Assembly: GCA_047617105.1 (NCBI GenBank)
Contig: JBLGCB010000343.1
Span: 1-7,508 of the forward strand
Length of the DNA: 7,508 nucleotides
Reading direction: 5' to 3'
Source of the DNA: JABSOG01 sp047617105
GTDB lineage: Bacteria > Pseudomonadota > Gammaproteobacteria > Enterobacterales > Alteromonadaceae
Shown here: in pieces, positions 1 through 6,589 of the stretch
Numbering within the stretch: position 1 is the first letter of the stretch
Layout of the letters: each line of letters starts with the position of its first letter
Translations under genes and position numbers: made by a program
Notes under the pieces: model-generated
The model's input: only the letters and a program-made list of their open reading frames with translations
The model's database searches: none
What the model was told of the DNA's origin: nothing

Positions 1-348
1 CATTTGGGTGGTGCGACCCTCGACATCGACGACCGAGAGCCCTTTTTTAACGCTGATCTTGTTAAATTGGTTATCCATCAACTTGCCATTTTTGTTGATG
101 TTTGGCCCTGCAAAAACAATTTTATTGCCGTCAATCGCCTCTATCTCAATTTCATCAGCACAGTTGGCCAGTTCTTCAGACAGCAATACCTTTAACGGTA
201 GGTAAACCCGCACTCGATTGGCATATTCTTCAATCAGCTCAGCAGGGTTTGATTCTACCAGCAATGTGCCTTCGCATTTTTTGGCCATAACATTAGTGCT
301 TAACAGCAGCGCACATAACAAGCCAATGGTTGGTGGCAATTTTATCAT
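1..348 (-). CDS. Unrecognised exported protein, probable fimbrial subunit or tip protein (5' part only)
   Basis: The reading frame starts at an ATG at 348-346 and stays open for 116 codons to the window edge, so the C-terminal part and stop lie outside. The ATG overlaps the usher stop as ATGA, which suggests translational coupling. Residues 1-22 look like a Sec signal peptide: basic start (MIK), hydrophobic core (IGLLCALLL) and a VMA|KK cleavage site. The mature part begins with KKCEGT and has two cysteines, C25 and C63, that could form a disulfide. It is rich in short alternating hydrophobic stretches (RVRVYLPLKVLL, EIEIEAI, KIVFAG) that suggest beta structure. I do not recognise the family. 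Its place after a chaperone and an usher suggests a substrate of that pathway, such as an adhesin, tip protein or pilin. This is inference from context. It shows no similarity that I can see to spore-coat-U type or FimA-type subunits. Confidence 0.75.
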   Translation of the reverse strand, partial: MIKLPPTIGLLCALLLSTNVMAKKCEGTLLVESNPAELIEEYANRVRVYLPLKVLLSEELANCADEIEIEAIDGNKIVFAGPNINKNGKLMDNQFNKISVKKGLSVVDVEGRTTQM

Positions 349-2837
349 CGGTTTTGTGCCTCTTTGGTTGCGTCTTTTTCAGGGGCTTCTATCAGCATAA
401 TTTTGCCCAACTTAACAAATCGTTGTTCTGACTCAGCAATGGTAAAATACCCAAGCGATCCGTTCAAATGCACAGTAAATTCACCCGCACCAATACCTTC
501 AATCACAAAACGTCCTGCCCGGTTGGTAAAGAATGATTTGCTATACTCTCCCGAGGCATCGACCACCTTGCCCCGCTGTAATGAAATCTGCTCACCTTGC
601 CCATCGACCAACACGCCGAGTATGGTATACGATAAGTCAGAACCGACCTGAAAATAATGGCCAGTGCTTGCGCCCCCGGCAAGACGATAAGTGCCCGGCC
701 CCCAGTCATAACCAAACGGCGCATCTGGTACATCAACACTAAACTGGGCATGGGTATAACCAGAGCCAAGGTTGATTAATGCGCCAATATTATCTCCAGT
801 GGCCGTCTGCGCTTGTTGGTTTCGATTAAGATTAAGCAATACATCCACACCATTTAAGGTTCTGTGTTTTGAAATCACCGCAAAAGGGCTGGTGACATTG
901 GTGCCAATACCGACATGACCATCGGCAATGCCCACACTGGTCGAAAAGTTGATGCTGGTATTGCTGCGGGCGTGCTGCGCGTCACGAGTGAAATTGTCAG
1001 CACTGAAATCTGTTCTAAACAACCGACTGGTGAAACTACTTCTTAATTGCTCGCGGCGATAATCACTGCCCCGTTCGGCCTGTAACTGATAACCATAGTC
1101 ATTTAAGTTGTTATTGTTCACTTTAGTATGGCTGATAGTGGCGACTTTTGTACGGCTGGTATAACGCGCCCGGTTTCGGGTATTGTTTTGGCGATTGTAA
1201 AAGCTCCAGCGCAGGTTGATGAAATATTGATTATCTGCGGTCTCTACCACATCATCCAACACCCCATAACGATAACCCGTGCTGATGTTTAAACCCTGCT
1301 GACGCCAGTTAAATTGTGCGGTAAACTCTTTGGTTCGTTGTTTGGCGGCGTTTAATATAAAGCTGCCATAAGCGTTAAAGTCGATGCTATCGCTGACATA
1401 ATAGCTATAGTCAAAAAACAGTCTTTCGGTGTCATTATTGCTATTGAGGTTCTGGCTGTTGAGGGTCTGCGTGAGCCAAGGCGAGGCGACAAAGTTATCT
1501 TTTCTTTCATAACCCAAGCGCAGGTTCGGCGAACCAAAATTAGATTGACCAAAAACGCTATGCTCAGTTTCGATGCTAAATATTTGACCCAGCTGGTCAT
1601 TGCCTTTACTCACGGGCCCTTTACTCAGAGAGTAGCGCAACGACACATTGCCCCATGGACTGCCCATGGTAGCCGTCACGCCGCCAGCATGACCTTGGTT
1701 ATGGGTCACGCCATTCACCCCTAGGGTAAGTTTATCGGTGACACCATATTCCATCATGCCACTGAGCAATAAATCATCACCATAATGATATACCCGACTG
1801 TCAATGGTCGACGGGTAACCAATGGCCACGGCATAATCACTGAGTCCACTGGCCAGCAGTTGCGCATTGTAATGGGTGGTAAAATTAAACTGCTCGGTTT
1901 CGCCATTGTTAAAGGTGGCAATCAGATGAATTTTGTTACTGCCAGAGGTGAGCGGCAAATCATTGACGTTATACCGCCCTGGACGCAGACGAATACGGGA
2001 GATCATAAAATCATTGACATAAATTTCGACACTGGCATTGCGCTCCAGCACAAAAACCTGACTGTTACCTGGGCTAAGGTTGCGTTGCGGTTGTAATTGC
2101 GACCAAGCTTTATTGATGCTCAATCCGCCTACCTGATGACTGCTTAAATGACCCACAGAACGGCTTTGGGTATCACCAAAGATATAACGTAATGGTTTCT
2201 CAGGTTGATCGTAAAACAGCTTAAAGTCACCACGATAAGCCTGGCTGTCAGCACTGATACCTTCACCAGTGGTGTTTTGCCAAAACATCGAACCCTGTAG
2301 ATTAACCCCGTCGCCACCGCCGATATTGCCATCCATCAACCACTCAAACTGAGAATCATGGCTTTGGTTATTATTGCTACGTCGGTGATTAAGGTTAAAA
2401 TTATTCAGCAGTGCCCAACTGGCCTCCTGGTTGGGAAACACCGCATTTTTTTTCTGGTTGTAGGTTAACTTGTCGGTGGCCATGGCGCTTTCTTCCAGCT
2501 TCATCTCAATCACTAAGTCTTGTGCTTTGAGAGCAAGTTGTATGCCATGTGCTTTAAATTGAGCAGCCGTCACCGATTGCGCGCCTTGTCCGACCAGCCA
2601 AAGGTTCATCTTATCACTGAGCTGTTTATTAAAGCTTTGATGAAAGTCGCTGGCCACGATTGAATCCAGCTCAAAGCCGTTCACCGCCACCAAAACCTCT
2701 CCGATTTGGACGTTATTGAGCTTGACCGGAAAGTCCATCTGATACACCGCAGCGGCTGCCGGGCGGGAGACGACCAGTAGAACTAGGCCCAGTAATACTA
2801 GGCTTCGTAGGCTTAGCCTTATGATGTTAGTCTTCAC
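345..2837 (-). CDS. Outer-membrane usher of a chaperone-usher fimbria (divergent, archaic/alternative-like)
   Basis: This 830-residue protein would form the outer-membrane beta-barrel that accepts chaperone-subunit complexes and polymerises and secretes the fibre. The start is GTG at 2837-2835, 11 bases inside the chaperone gene. It gives a clean signal peptide (about residues 1-30: MKTNIIRLSLRSLVLLG, then PAAAA). Residues 31-115 form a short N-terminal domain (YQMDFPVKLNNVQIGEVLV). Residues about 140-735 are barrel-like alternating strands, including FGDTQSRSVGHLSSHQVGG near 220-238. A plug-like domain lies within about 256-325, with VEIYVN and RPGRYNVNDLPLTSGSN. Residues about 736-812 form a C-terminal sandwich (FFTNRAGRFVIEGIGAGEF), followed by a charged tail. 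The PGRYxxxDLPLxxGxN plug pattern resembles archaic or alternative ushers more than FimD/PapC. There is no cysteine anywhere, so the C-terminal disulfide common in classical ushers is absent. The length is normal for the family. The usher assignment is firm; the subclass is tentative. Confidence 0.9.
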   Translation of the reverse strand: MKTNIIRLSLRSLVLLGLVLLVVSRPAAAAVYQMDFPVKLNNVQIGEVLVAVNGFELDSIVASDFHQSFNKQLSDKMNLWLVGQGAQSVTAAQFKAHGIQLALKAQDLVIEMKLEESAMATDKLTYNQKKNAVFPNQEASWALLNNFNLNHRRSNNNQSHDSQFEWLMDGNIGGGDGVNLQGSMFWQNTTGEGISADSQAYRGDFKLFYDQPEKPLRYIFGDTQSRSVGHLSSHQVGGLSINKAWSQLQPQRNLSPGNSQVFVLERNASVEIYVNDFMISRIRLRPGRYNVNDLPLTSGSNKIHLIATFNNGETEQFNFTTHYNAQLLASGLSDYAVAIGYPSTIDSRVYHYGDDLLLSGMMEYGVTDKLTLGVNGVTHNQGHAGGVTATMGSPWGNVSLRYSLSKGPVSKGNDQLGQIFSIETEHSVFGQSNFGSPNLRLGYERKDNFVASPWLTQTLNSQNLNSNNDTERLFFDYSYYVSDSIDFNAYGSFILNAAKQRTKEFTAQFNWRQQGLNISTGYRYGVLDDVVETADNQYFINLRWSFYNRQNNTRNRARYTSRTKVATISHTKVNNNNLNDYGYQLQAERGSDYRREQLRSSFTSRLFRTDFSADNFTRDAQHARSNTSINFSTSVGIADGHVGIGTNVTSPFAVISKHRTLNGVDVLLNLNRNQQAQTATGDNIGALINLGSGYTHAQFSVDVPDAPFGYDWGPGTYRLAGGASTGHYFQVGSDLSYTILGVLVDGQGEQISLQRGKVVDASGEYSKSFFTNRAGRFVIEGIGAGEFTVHLNGSLGYFTIAESEQRFVKLGKIMLIEAPEKDATKEAQNR

Positions 2838-3561
2838 TGGCCGTAAACAACCTGACCATCTCTGCGGTTTTGCTGGTTTTGCCCTCTAGTAGTGTTGTAA
2901 GATCTAACACCACCTGATGTCCGGGCATAATAAAGCGGCCGTTGGTGATGGTTTGAAATAGTGTCCAATTCACCACAGTCGCATTATCATTAAAGCGATA
3001 TTCAAACTGTGACAAATCCAGTACCCGCTTTCCTTGATTGCTGATGGTCAGTTTACAGTCGCTTGTCAGCTCACACTTGATGACGCTTTTATGTTCTGAC
3101 GCCACGCCTTTGGGGCTGACAAATACCAAGGTGGCAAAATTAAACATCATTTTCACCCCAGACTTTTCTTCTTCATTGCCCAATGGTAATTGTTTAAACA
3201 CGATACGGTAAGAATCGGTTTGTTGTAGTCCGGGTGAGCCTAAATACTTGGCGCGAAACATTTGATAGCCATTGGCGGCCACTTCGATTTGCGGCGGTAA
3301 AACAATAAAGGCGTCTTCTGCCGGTACCAGCACTTCTTTTTGGTCTTGATCAAAAGTGCGTTTAAACACTTCCACCTCAACTGGCAAAGCTGCCGTGCCG
3401 GGGTTTGACAATCGATAGGTGACGAGGGAGTTTTTGCCTTGTGATGACAATTCCACAATCATCGGTTGGACTTGGTAGGCGACAGCCCCTGTTGATATGC
3501 ATAAGGTTGATAGGCATAAGACGGATAATAATGAAAAGTGTAGCAGATAACGCATACGCAT
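2827..3561 (-). CDS. PapD-like periplasmic fimbrial chaperone
   Basis: This 244-residue protein should bind unfolded fibre subunits in the periplasm by donor-strand complementation and hand them to the usher encoded next. I chose the ATG at 3561 because it gives a standard signal peptide (MRMRYLLHF, hydrophobic core, GAVA|YQ at residues 25-30), with a weak GAG Shine-Dalgarno six bases upstream. An ATG six bases on (3555) is nearly equivalent. Domain 1 (about 29-150) has the family layout: YQVQPMIVELSS first strand, VTYRLSNPG, FIVLPPQIEVAANG, then SYRIVFKQLP. A short loop follows, then a G1-like strand of alternating hydrophobics ending VFVSP (137-150). Domain 2 (about 151-240) has C163 and C169 in a likely short disulfide loop. 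Residues 29-42 and 138-150 contain no Arg or Lys, so the basic pair equivalent to PapD Arg8 and Lys112 seems missing. The VFVxP ending recalls archaic chaperones. The family call is firm; the subclass is uncertain. Confidence 0.88.
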   Translation of the reverse strand: MRMRYLLHFSLLSVLCLSTLCISTGAVAYQVQPMIVELSSQGKNSLVTYRLSNPGTAALPVEVEVFKRTFDQDQKEVLVPAEDAFIVLPPQIEVAANGYQMFRAKYLGSPGLQQTDSYRIVFKQLPLGNEEEKSGVKMMFNFATLVFVSPKGVASEHKSVIKCELTSDCKLTISNQGKRVLDLSQFEYRFNDNATVVNWTLFQTITNGRFIMPGHQVVLDLTTLLEGKTSKTAEMVRLFTASED

Positions 3562-3598
3562 TTGAGACTCGGTTTTAAGCGGGGTTTTTAGTAATGTC

Positions 3599-3627
3599 AG
3601 GATAAACGGCATCGAACGGTTTGGCAA
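3599..3627 (-). promoter_or_regulatory. Candidate sigma70-type promoter of the chaperone-usher operon
   Basis: On the minus strand, TTGCCA (3627-3622, five of six matches to TTGACA) is followed after exactly 17 bases by TATCCT (3604-3599, four of six matches to TATAAT). The -35 box begins 11 bases after the pilZ stop codon. A start point near 3592 would leave a leader of about 30 bases before the chaperone ATG. I see no hairpin terminator between pilZ and the chaperone gene, so read-through from the housekeeping operon is also possible. The -10 box is only moderate. Confidence 0.4.
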
Positions 3628-3637
3628 GACCAAATTG

Positions 3638-3970
3638 TTACATGGTAAAAGTTGGCTCACCACTATTGAGCATACTGCCGAGCGACTTTTCAATCCGGCT
3701 TTGCAACTGCAATTTATCCTCGCCAAACCCAACACCAATACCACAGGGGGTAGCGCTTTGATTGGCTGTTGGCGTGATCCACACCACTTTGCCGCCGATA
3801 TTCTCCGCTTCTAGCGCATCGGGTAAGGTCACACTTAAGATAACTTCGGCACCCATCTCATATTCCGTTTGGGTGCGAACAAACAAACCACCGGTTTTTA
3901 AATACGGCATATAAGCACTATATAAATCGCCAATGGCGTCAAACTCAATATCAATTACTGCTGCAATCAT
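3638..3970 (-). CDS. pilZ: Type IV pilus assembly protein PilZ (non-canonical PilZ domain)
   Basis: This 110-residue cytoplasmic protein closely resembles Pseudomonas-type PilZ. It has LYSAYMPYLKTGGLFV near the N-terminus, GGKVVWITPTANQ in the middle, GIGVGF later, and the characteristic ending GEPTFTM. In that family PilZ is needed for type IV pilus biogenesis and, in Xanthomonas, contacts the PilB ATPase and FimX. The c-di-GMP-binding signature of canonical PilZ domains (RxxxR and D/NxSxxG) is absent, as in the founding PilZ, so direct c-di-GMP binding is unlikely. The ATG overlaps the holB stop by four bases (ATGA). The holB-pilZ linkage is common in gammaproteobacteria. Its usual downstream neighbour, tatD, is replaced here by a fimbrial operon. 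Confidence 0.93.
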   Translation of the reverse strand: MIAAVIDIEFDAIGDLYSAYMPYLKTGGLFVRTQTEYEMGAEVILSVTLPDALEAENIGGKVVWITPTANQSATPCGIGVGFGEDKLQLQSRIEKSLGSMLNSGEPTFTM

Positions 3971-4932
3971 TGGTGTTTTCCATGGGGTTTAGGAAGCTTA
4001 TCAGGTTTAGCTAGCTGTGTTTTTATCTGATTGAGCAAGTTGAGTAGTGCCAGCGCTTTATTCTGCCCGGATACCACCATGGCGTCACGAGAAAATTGCG
4101 CCAAATGCTCAAATATCTGCTGGGTCTGCGCCAAACTCAGCAAACCGCGCTGCTCAGTCAACTGTAAGCGCAACTGCTCAACCAACAAATGGTGAAATAC
4201 CAACAGCACCAAATCACTTTGCAAGACTTTTTGCTGATACTGCGCAGATCCCAACGCACCACTGAACCATTGCTGAAAATCAACCTTCGCCAGCTCGATT
4301 TCTGGCAGTTTATCCTCACTCAGCCATTGTGCCACTTTAAGCGGTGCCTGGCTGGCCAAGGTAAACAGCCATTCAAACGAGCTTTGATCTAACGATGCAA
4401 ACTGCTGCTGTAACCAATAATAAACGCCCGCTTTATCTGGTGCTGTCACGGTGACTTTAAAACAGCGACTTCGGATGGTCGCCAACAACCGGGTCGGGTC
4501 ATCGCTGGTCAACAGCAAATAGGCCTGACGATTGGGTTCTTCTAAGGTTTTAAGCAACGCATTGGCCGCAGATTCAGTCAATAGTTCGGCATTATTAAGG
4601 ATTAACACCCTTCTCGTGCTGATTTGCGCTTTTTGCTGAACAAAACCACTGGCTTTACGAATATCATCAACGCCAATGCTGGCCCCTTGGGGTTTAACAA
4701 ACAGGCTGTCCGGGTGATTGCCCACTTTAAACAATAAACACGACTTACACTGACCGCACGAGGTTAAATCAGCGGTTTGGTCACAGACCAAACCATTGGC
4801 CATCACCGTGGTCAGCTCGGCTTTGCCCATGCCAGCTTGACCTTGCAATAACACTGCATGATGCAAGCGGTTCATTTGCAATGCCACCGACAAAGGGTTG
4901 ATCACTGGAATGAGCCAGGGATGTAAACTCAT
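3967..4932 (-). CDS. holB: DNA polymerase III subunit delta'
   Basis: This 321-residue AAA+ subunit belongs to the clamp-loader complex that places the beta clamp on primed DNA. A P-loop-like motif (LLQGQAGMGKAEL) lies at 28-40. Unlike E. coli delta', which reads GMGDDAL at this point, it keeps the Walker A lysine (K37), but it lacks the following Ser/Thr. The Walker B region is degenerate (VLILNNAELL, 109-118), so ATP hydrolysis is not expected. A zinc-binding cysteine set is present at C50, C59, C62 and C65. AANALLKTLEEP (122-133) and the SRC motif (I153-R-S-R-C157) are the family's most conserved segments. The length is close to the E. coli protein (334 residues). It overlaps tmk by four bases at its start and pilZ by four bases at its end, in both cases ATGA, so it is probably translated by coupling. 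Confidence 0.95.
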   Translation of the reverse strand: MSLHPWLIPVINPLSVALQMNRLHHAVLLQGQAGMGKAELTTVMANGLVCDQTADLTSCGQCKSCLLFKVGNHPDSLFVKPQGASIGVDDIRKASGFVQQKAQISTRRVLILNNAELLTESAANALLKTLEEPNRQAYLLLTSDDPTRLLATIRSRCFKVTVTAPDKAGVYYWLQQQFASLDQSSFEWLFTLASQAPLKVAQWLSEDKLPEIELAKVDFQQWFSGALGSAQYQQKVLQSDLVLLVFHHLLVEQLRLQLTEQRGLLSLAQTQQIFEHLAQFSRDAMVVSGQNKALALLNLLNQIKTQLAKPDKLPKPHGKHQ

Positions 4933-5555
4933 AAGGCGTCAAACCACAAACCAAGGGCTTGCTCAATTTGCTGATGTACGCCACTGATGTCTTGAGACGC
5001 GTCAATAATCACGATGCTGTCGTCTTGATGGGCAATATCGAGATACCTTGCTCGGGTGCGCTGAAAAAAGCTCAGCTGCTCTTGTTCTATACGGTCAAGC
5101 TCACCTCTGGCGGCGGCTCTGGCGAGGCCAATTTTTGGATCAATATCGAGATACAAGGTCAAATCAGGGGCAAACCCTTTAAGCACGGCTTCACGGATAC
5201 CATCAATTAAACGACTGTCAATTTGGCGACCGCCGCCCTGATAAGCTCTAGAGGATAAATCATGCCTGTCACCAATCACCCACTGGTTTTGCGCCATCGC
5301 CGTTAATATCACGTTGTCTATCAGTTGCACTCTGGCTGCATACATCAGCAATAACTCGGCTTCTGGGGTCAGCACTTCATCATGCACTTCTTTGACAATC
5401 GCGCGCATTTTTTCTGCCAACGGGGTGCCACCGGGTTCGCGGGTGGTGATAAATTCAATCGCTTTAGTCTGCAAAAAAGCCTTAATCACGCCAATGGCCG
5501 TCGATTTTCCCGCCCCTTCAAGCCCTTCTATGACGATAAATCTTGCCTTATCCAT
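4929..5555 (-). CDS. tmk: Thymidylate kinase
   Basis: This enzyme phosphorylates dTMP to dTDP with ATP, an essential step in dTTP supply. I place the start at the ATG at 5555-5553, giving 208 residues, which is typical for the family. A strong AGAGGAAG ribosome binding site lies just upstream, and the protein then starts MDKARFIVIEGLEG as in homologues. An in-frame ATG at 5576 would add seven residues (MATRGRT) that only read through the ribosome binding site. The P-loop GLEGAGKST is at 11-19, the REPGGT substrate motif at 39-44, the DRH motif at 96-98 followed by SSRAYQGGGR, and the LID-type region ARGELDRIEQE at about 149-159. These are all expected residues of the E. coli-type enzyme. The gene follows mltG by 23 bases and overlaps holB by four. 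Confidence 0.96.
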   Translation of the reverse strand: MDKARFIVIEGLEGAGKSTAIGVIKAFLQTKAIEFITTREPGGTPLAEKMRAIVKEVHDEVLTPEAELLLMYAARVQLIDNVILTAMAQNQWVIGDRHDLSSRAYQGGGRQIDSRLIDGIREAVLKGFAPDLTLYLDIDPKIGLARAAARGELDRIEQEQLSFFQRTRARYLDIAHQDDSIVIIDASQDISGVHQQIEQALGLWFDAL

Positions 5556-5559
5556 TGTT

Positions 5560-5567
5560 CTTCCTCT
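5560..5567 (-). promoter_or_regulatory. Ribosome binding site that fixes the tmk start
   Basis: On the minus strand the sequence reads AGAGGAAGAACAATG. The GAGGA core ends six bases before the ATG at 5555, which is ideal spacing. This supports the shorter tmk product over the upstream in-frame ATG at 5576, which has no comparable site. Confidence 0.75.
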
Positions 5568-5578
5568 CGTAGCCATCG

Positions 5579-6589
5579 CTAATTCGCCAAACCTAACTGG
5601 TATTTTCTCACCGCTCGATTATGTTCTTTCAACGTTTTCGAAAACTGATGACTGTGATTTTTGTTCGCGACAAAATAATAATATTGTGTATCTGCTGGGT
5701 TTAATGCCGCATGAATGGCACCAATACCCGGCATAGCGATGGGGGTTGGCGGTAAACCATTGATACGATAGGTATTATAGGCGGTTTTTTGCTTTAAATG
5801 GGCGCGGGTGATGTTGCCATCAAAATTTTCGCCTAAACCGTAAATCACCGTCGGATCGGTTTGCAAGCGCATTCTTTTATTCAGTCGGTTGATAAACACC
5901 GACGCTATCAATTCTCGTTCACTGGCAACAGCGGTTTCTTTTTCGATGATCGACGCCATAATCAGCGCTTCATAAGGGGTTTGATAAGGCAGTCCAACCG
6001 CTCGGTTGGCCCACTCTTGTGCTAGTAGGGTTTGCATTCGCTGATAAGCTCTGGTGATCACCGCTAGGCTCGAACTACCTGAGGCGTAGTGGTAGGTATC
6101 TGGAAATAACAAACCTTCAAGGTGAGGATGTTCGCTGTTGAGACGTTGCGCTAAGTCAGTCAAATCACCAATATCATCATTCAGATTGGGTGCAGCGGCG
6201 AGTTTGGCCAATAAATCTCGCAACCGTTCACCTTCAACAAAGGTCAACGAAAACTGGTGTTCTTTGCCCTGACTAAACAATTCTAACAACCGCTGATGGG
6301 TTAACCCGGGTTCAACCAGATACGAACCTGCTTTGATTAAACGTAACTCGGGGTTGAATTTAGAATACCATTTCATCGGCCCGCAAACCCCAATCACCTC
6401 TTCGCGCACCAACTGACGACATAACTGGTTAAAACCTTTACCCTGAGCCACTTCAATCAAACGCTGATGTTGCAACTCAATGGTTTGGCCAGGAAAAATC
6501 ACAAACACATAGCCGCACAAAACCAGCAACAATAAAATCAATGCGGTTAAAACACTGCTAATCAGCCACTTAATGGGTTTAAAGGTCAT
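5579..6589 (-). CDS. mltG: Endolytic murein transglycosylase MltG (YceG family)
   Basis: This 336-residue inner-membrane enzyme cleaves nascent peptidoglycan strands internally in the periplasm and is thought to set glycan chain ends. One N-terminal membrane segment lies at about residues 8-31 (ISSVLTALILLLLVLCGYVFV), with the rest periplasmic. Residues about 40-110 form the LysM-like substrate-recognition part (LRLIKAGSYLVEPG). The catalytic domain carries EGLLFPDTYHY (158-168), ASIIEKETAVASER (212-225), NRLNKRMRLQTDPTVIYG (234-251) and YNTYRINGLPPTPIAMPG (271-288). Glu216 in EKET matches the catalytic Glu218 of E. coli MltG. The ATG overlaps the pabC stop as ATGA. The pabC-mltG-tmk order is conserved in many gammaproteobacteria. 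No unusual changes are seen. Confidence 0.96.
   Translation of the reverse strand: MTFKPIKWLISSVLTALILLLLVLCGYVFVIFPGQTIELQHQRLIEVAQGKGFNQLCRQLVREEVIGVCGPMKWYSKFNPELRLIKAGSYLVEPGLTHQRLLELFSQGKEHQFSLTFVEGERLRDLLAKLAAAPNLNDDIGDLTDLAQRLNSEHPHLEGLLFPDTYHYASGSSSLAVITRAYQRMQTLLAQEWANRAVGLPYQTPYEALIMASIIEKETAVASERELIASVFINRLNKRMRLQTDPTVIYGLGENFDGNITRAHLKQKTAYNTYRINGLPPTPIAMPGIGAIHAALNPADTQYYYFVANKNHSHQFSKTLKEHNRAVRKYQLGLAN

Noticed and set aside
503..769. 88-codon open frame on the minus strand in another frame of the usher gene
   Set aside because: It lies wholly inside the usher C-terminal coding region and shows no family features.
1785..2096. 103-codon open frame on the plus strand within the usher gene
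   Set aside because: It is antisense to the plug region of the usher and has no domain, signal peptide or ribosome binding site. It is a shadow of the coding strand.
3600..3640. Possible hairpin terminator after pilZ (AAACCG...CCGTTT)
   Set aside because: Only about four base pairs can form, with a mismatch next to them and no T-run following, so it does not support a terminator.
3562..3744. Longer chaperone start at the ATG at 3744, or at 3612, in frame with the chaperone gene
   Set aside because: The 3744 start would lie inside pilZ and both would put a long non-signal stretch before a perfectly placed signal peptide. The ATG at 3561 with its basic, hydrophobic and AVA cleavage layout is far more likely.
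5556..5576. Upstream in-frame ATG for tmk at 5576
   Set aside because: It adds seven residues unlike the family, and these bases encode the strong ribosome binding site for the ATG at 5555.
5314..5736. 140-codon open frame on the plus strand
   Set aside because: It runs antisense across the tmk start and mltG end, both firmly identified. Its product has no recognisable motif and there is no ribosome binding site.
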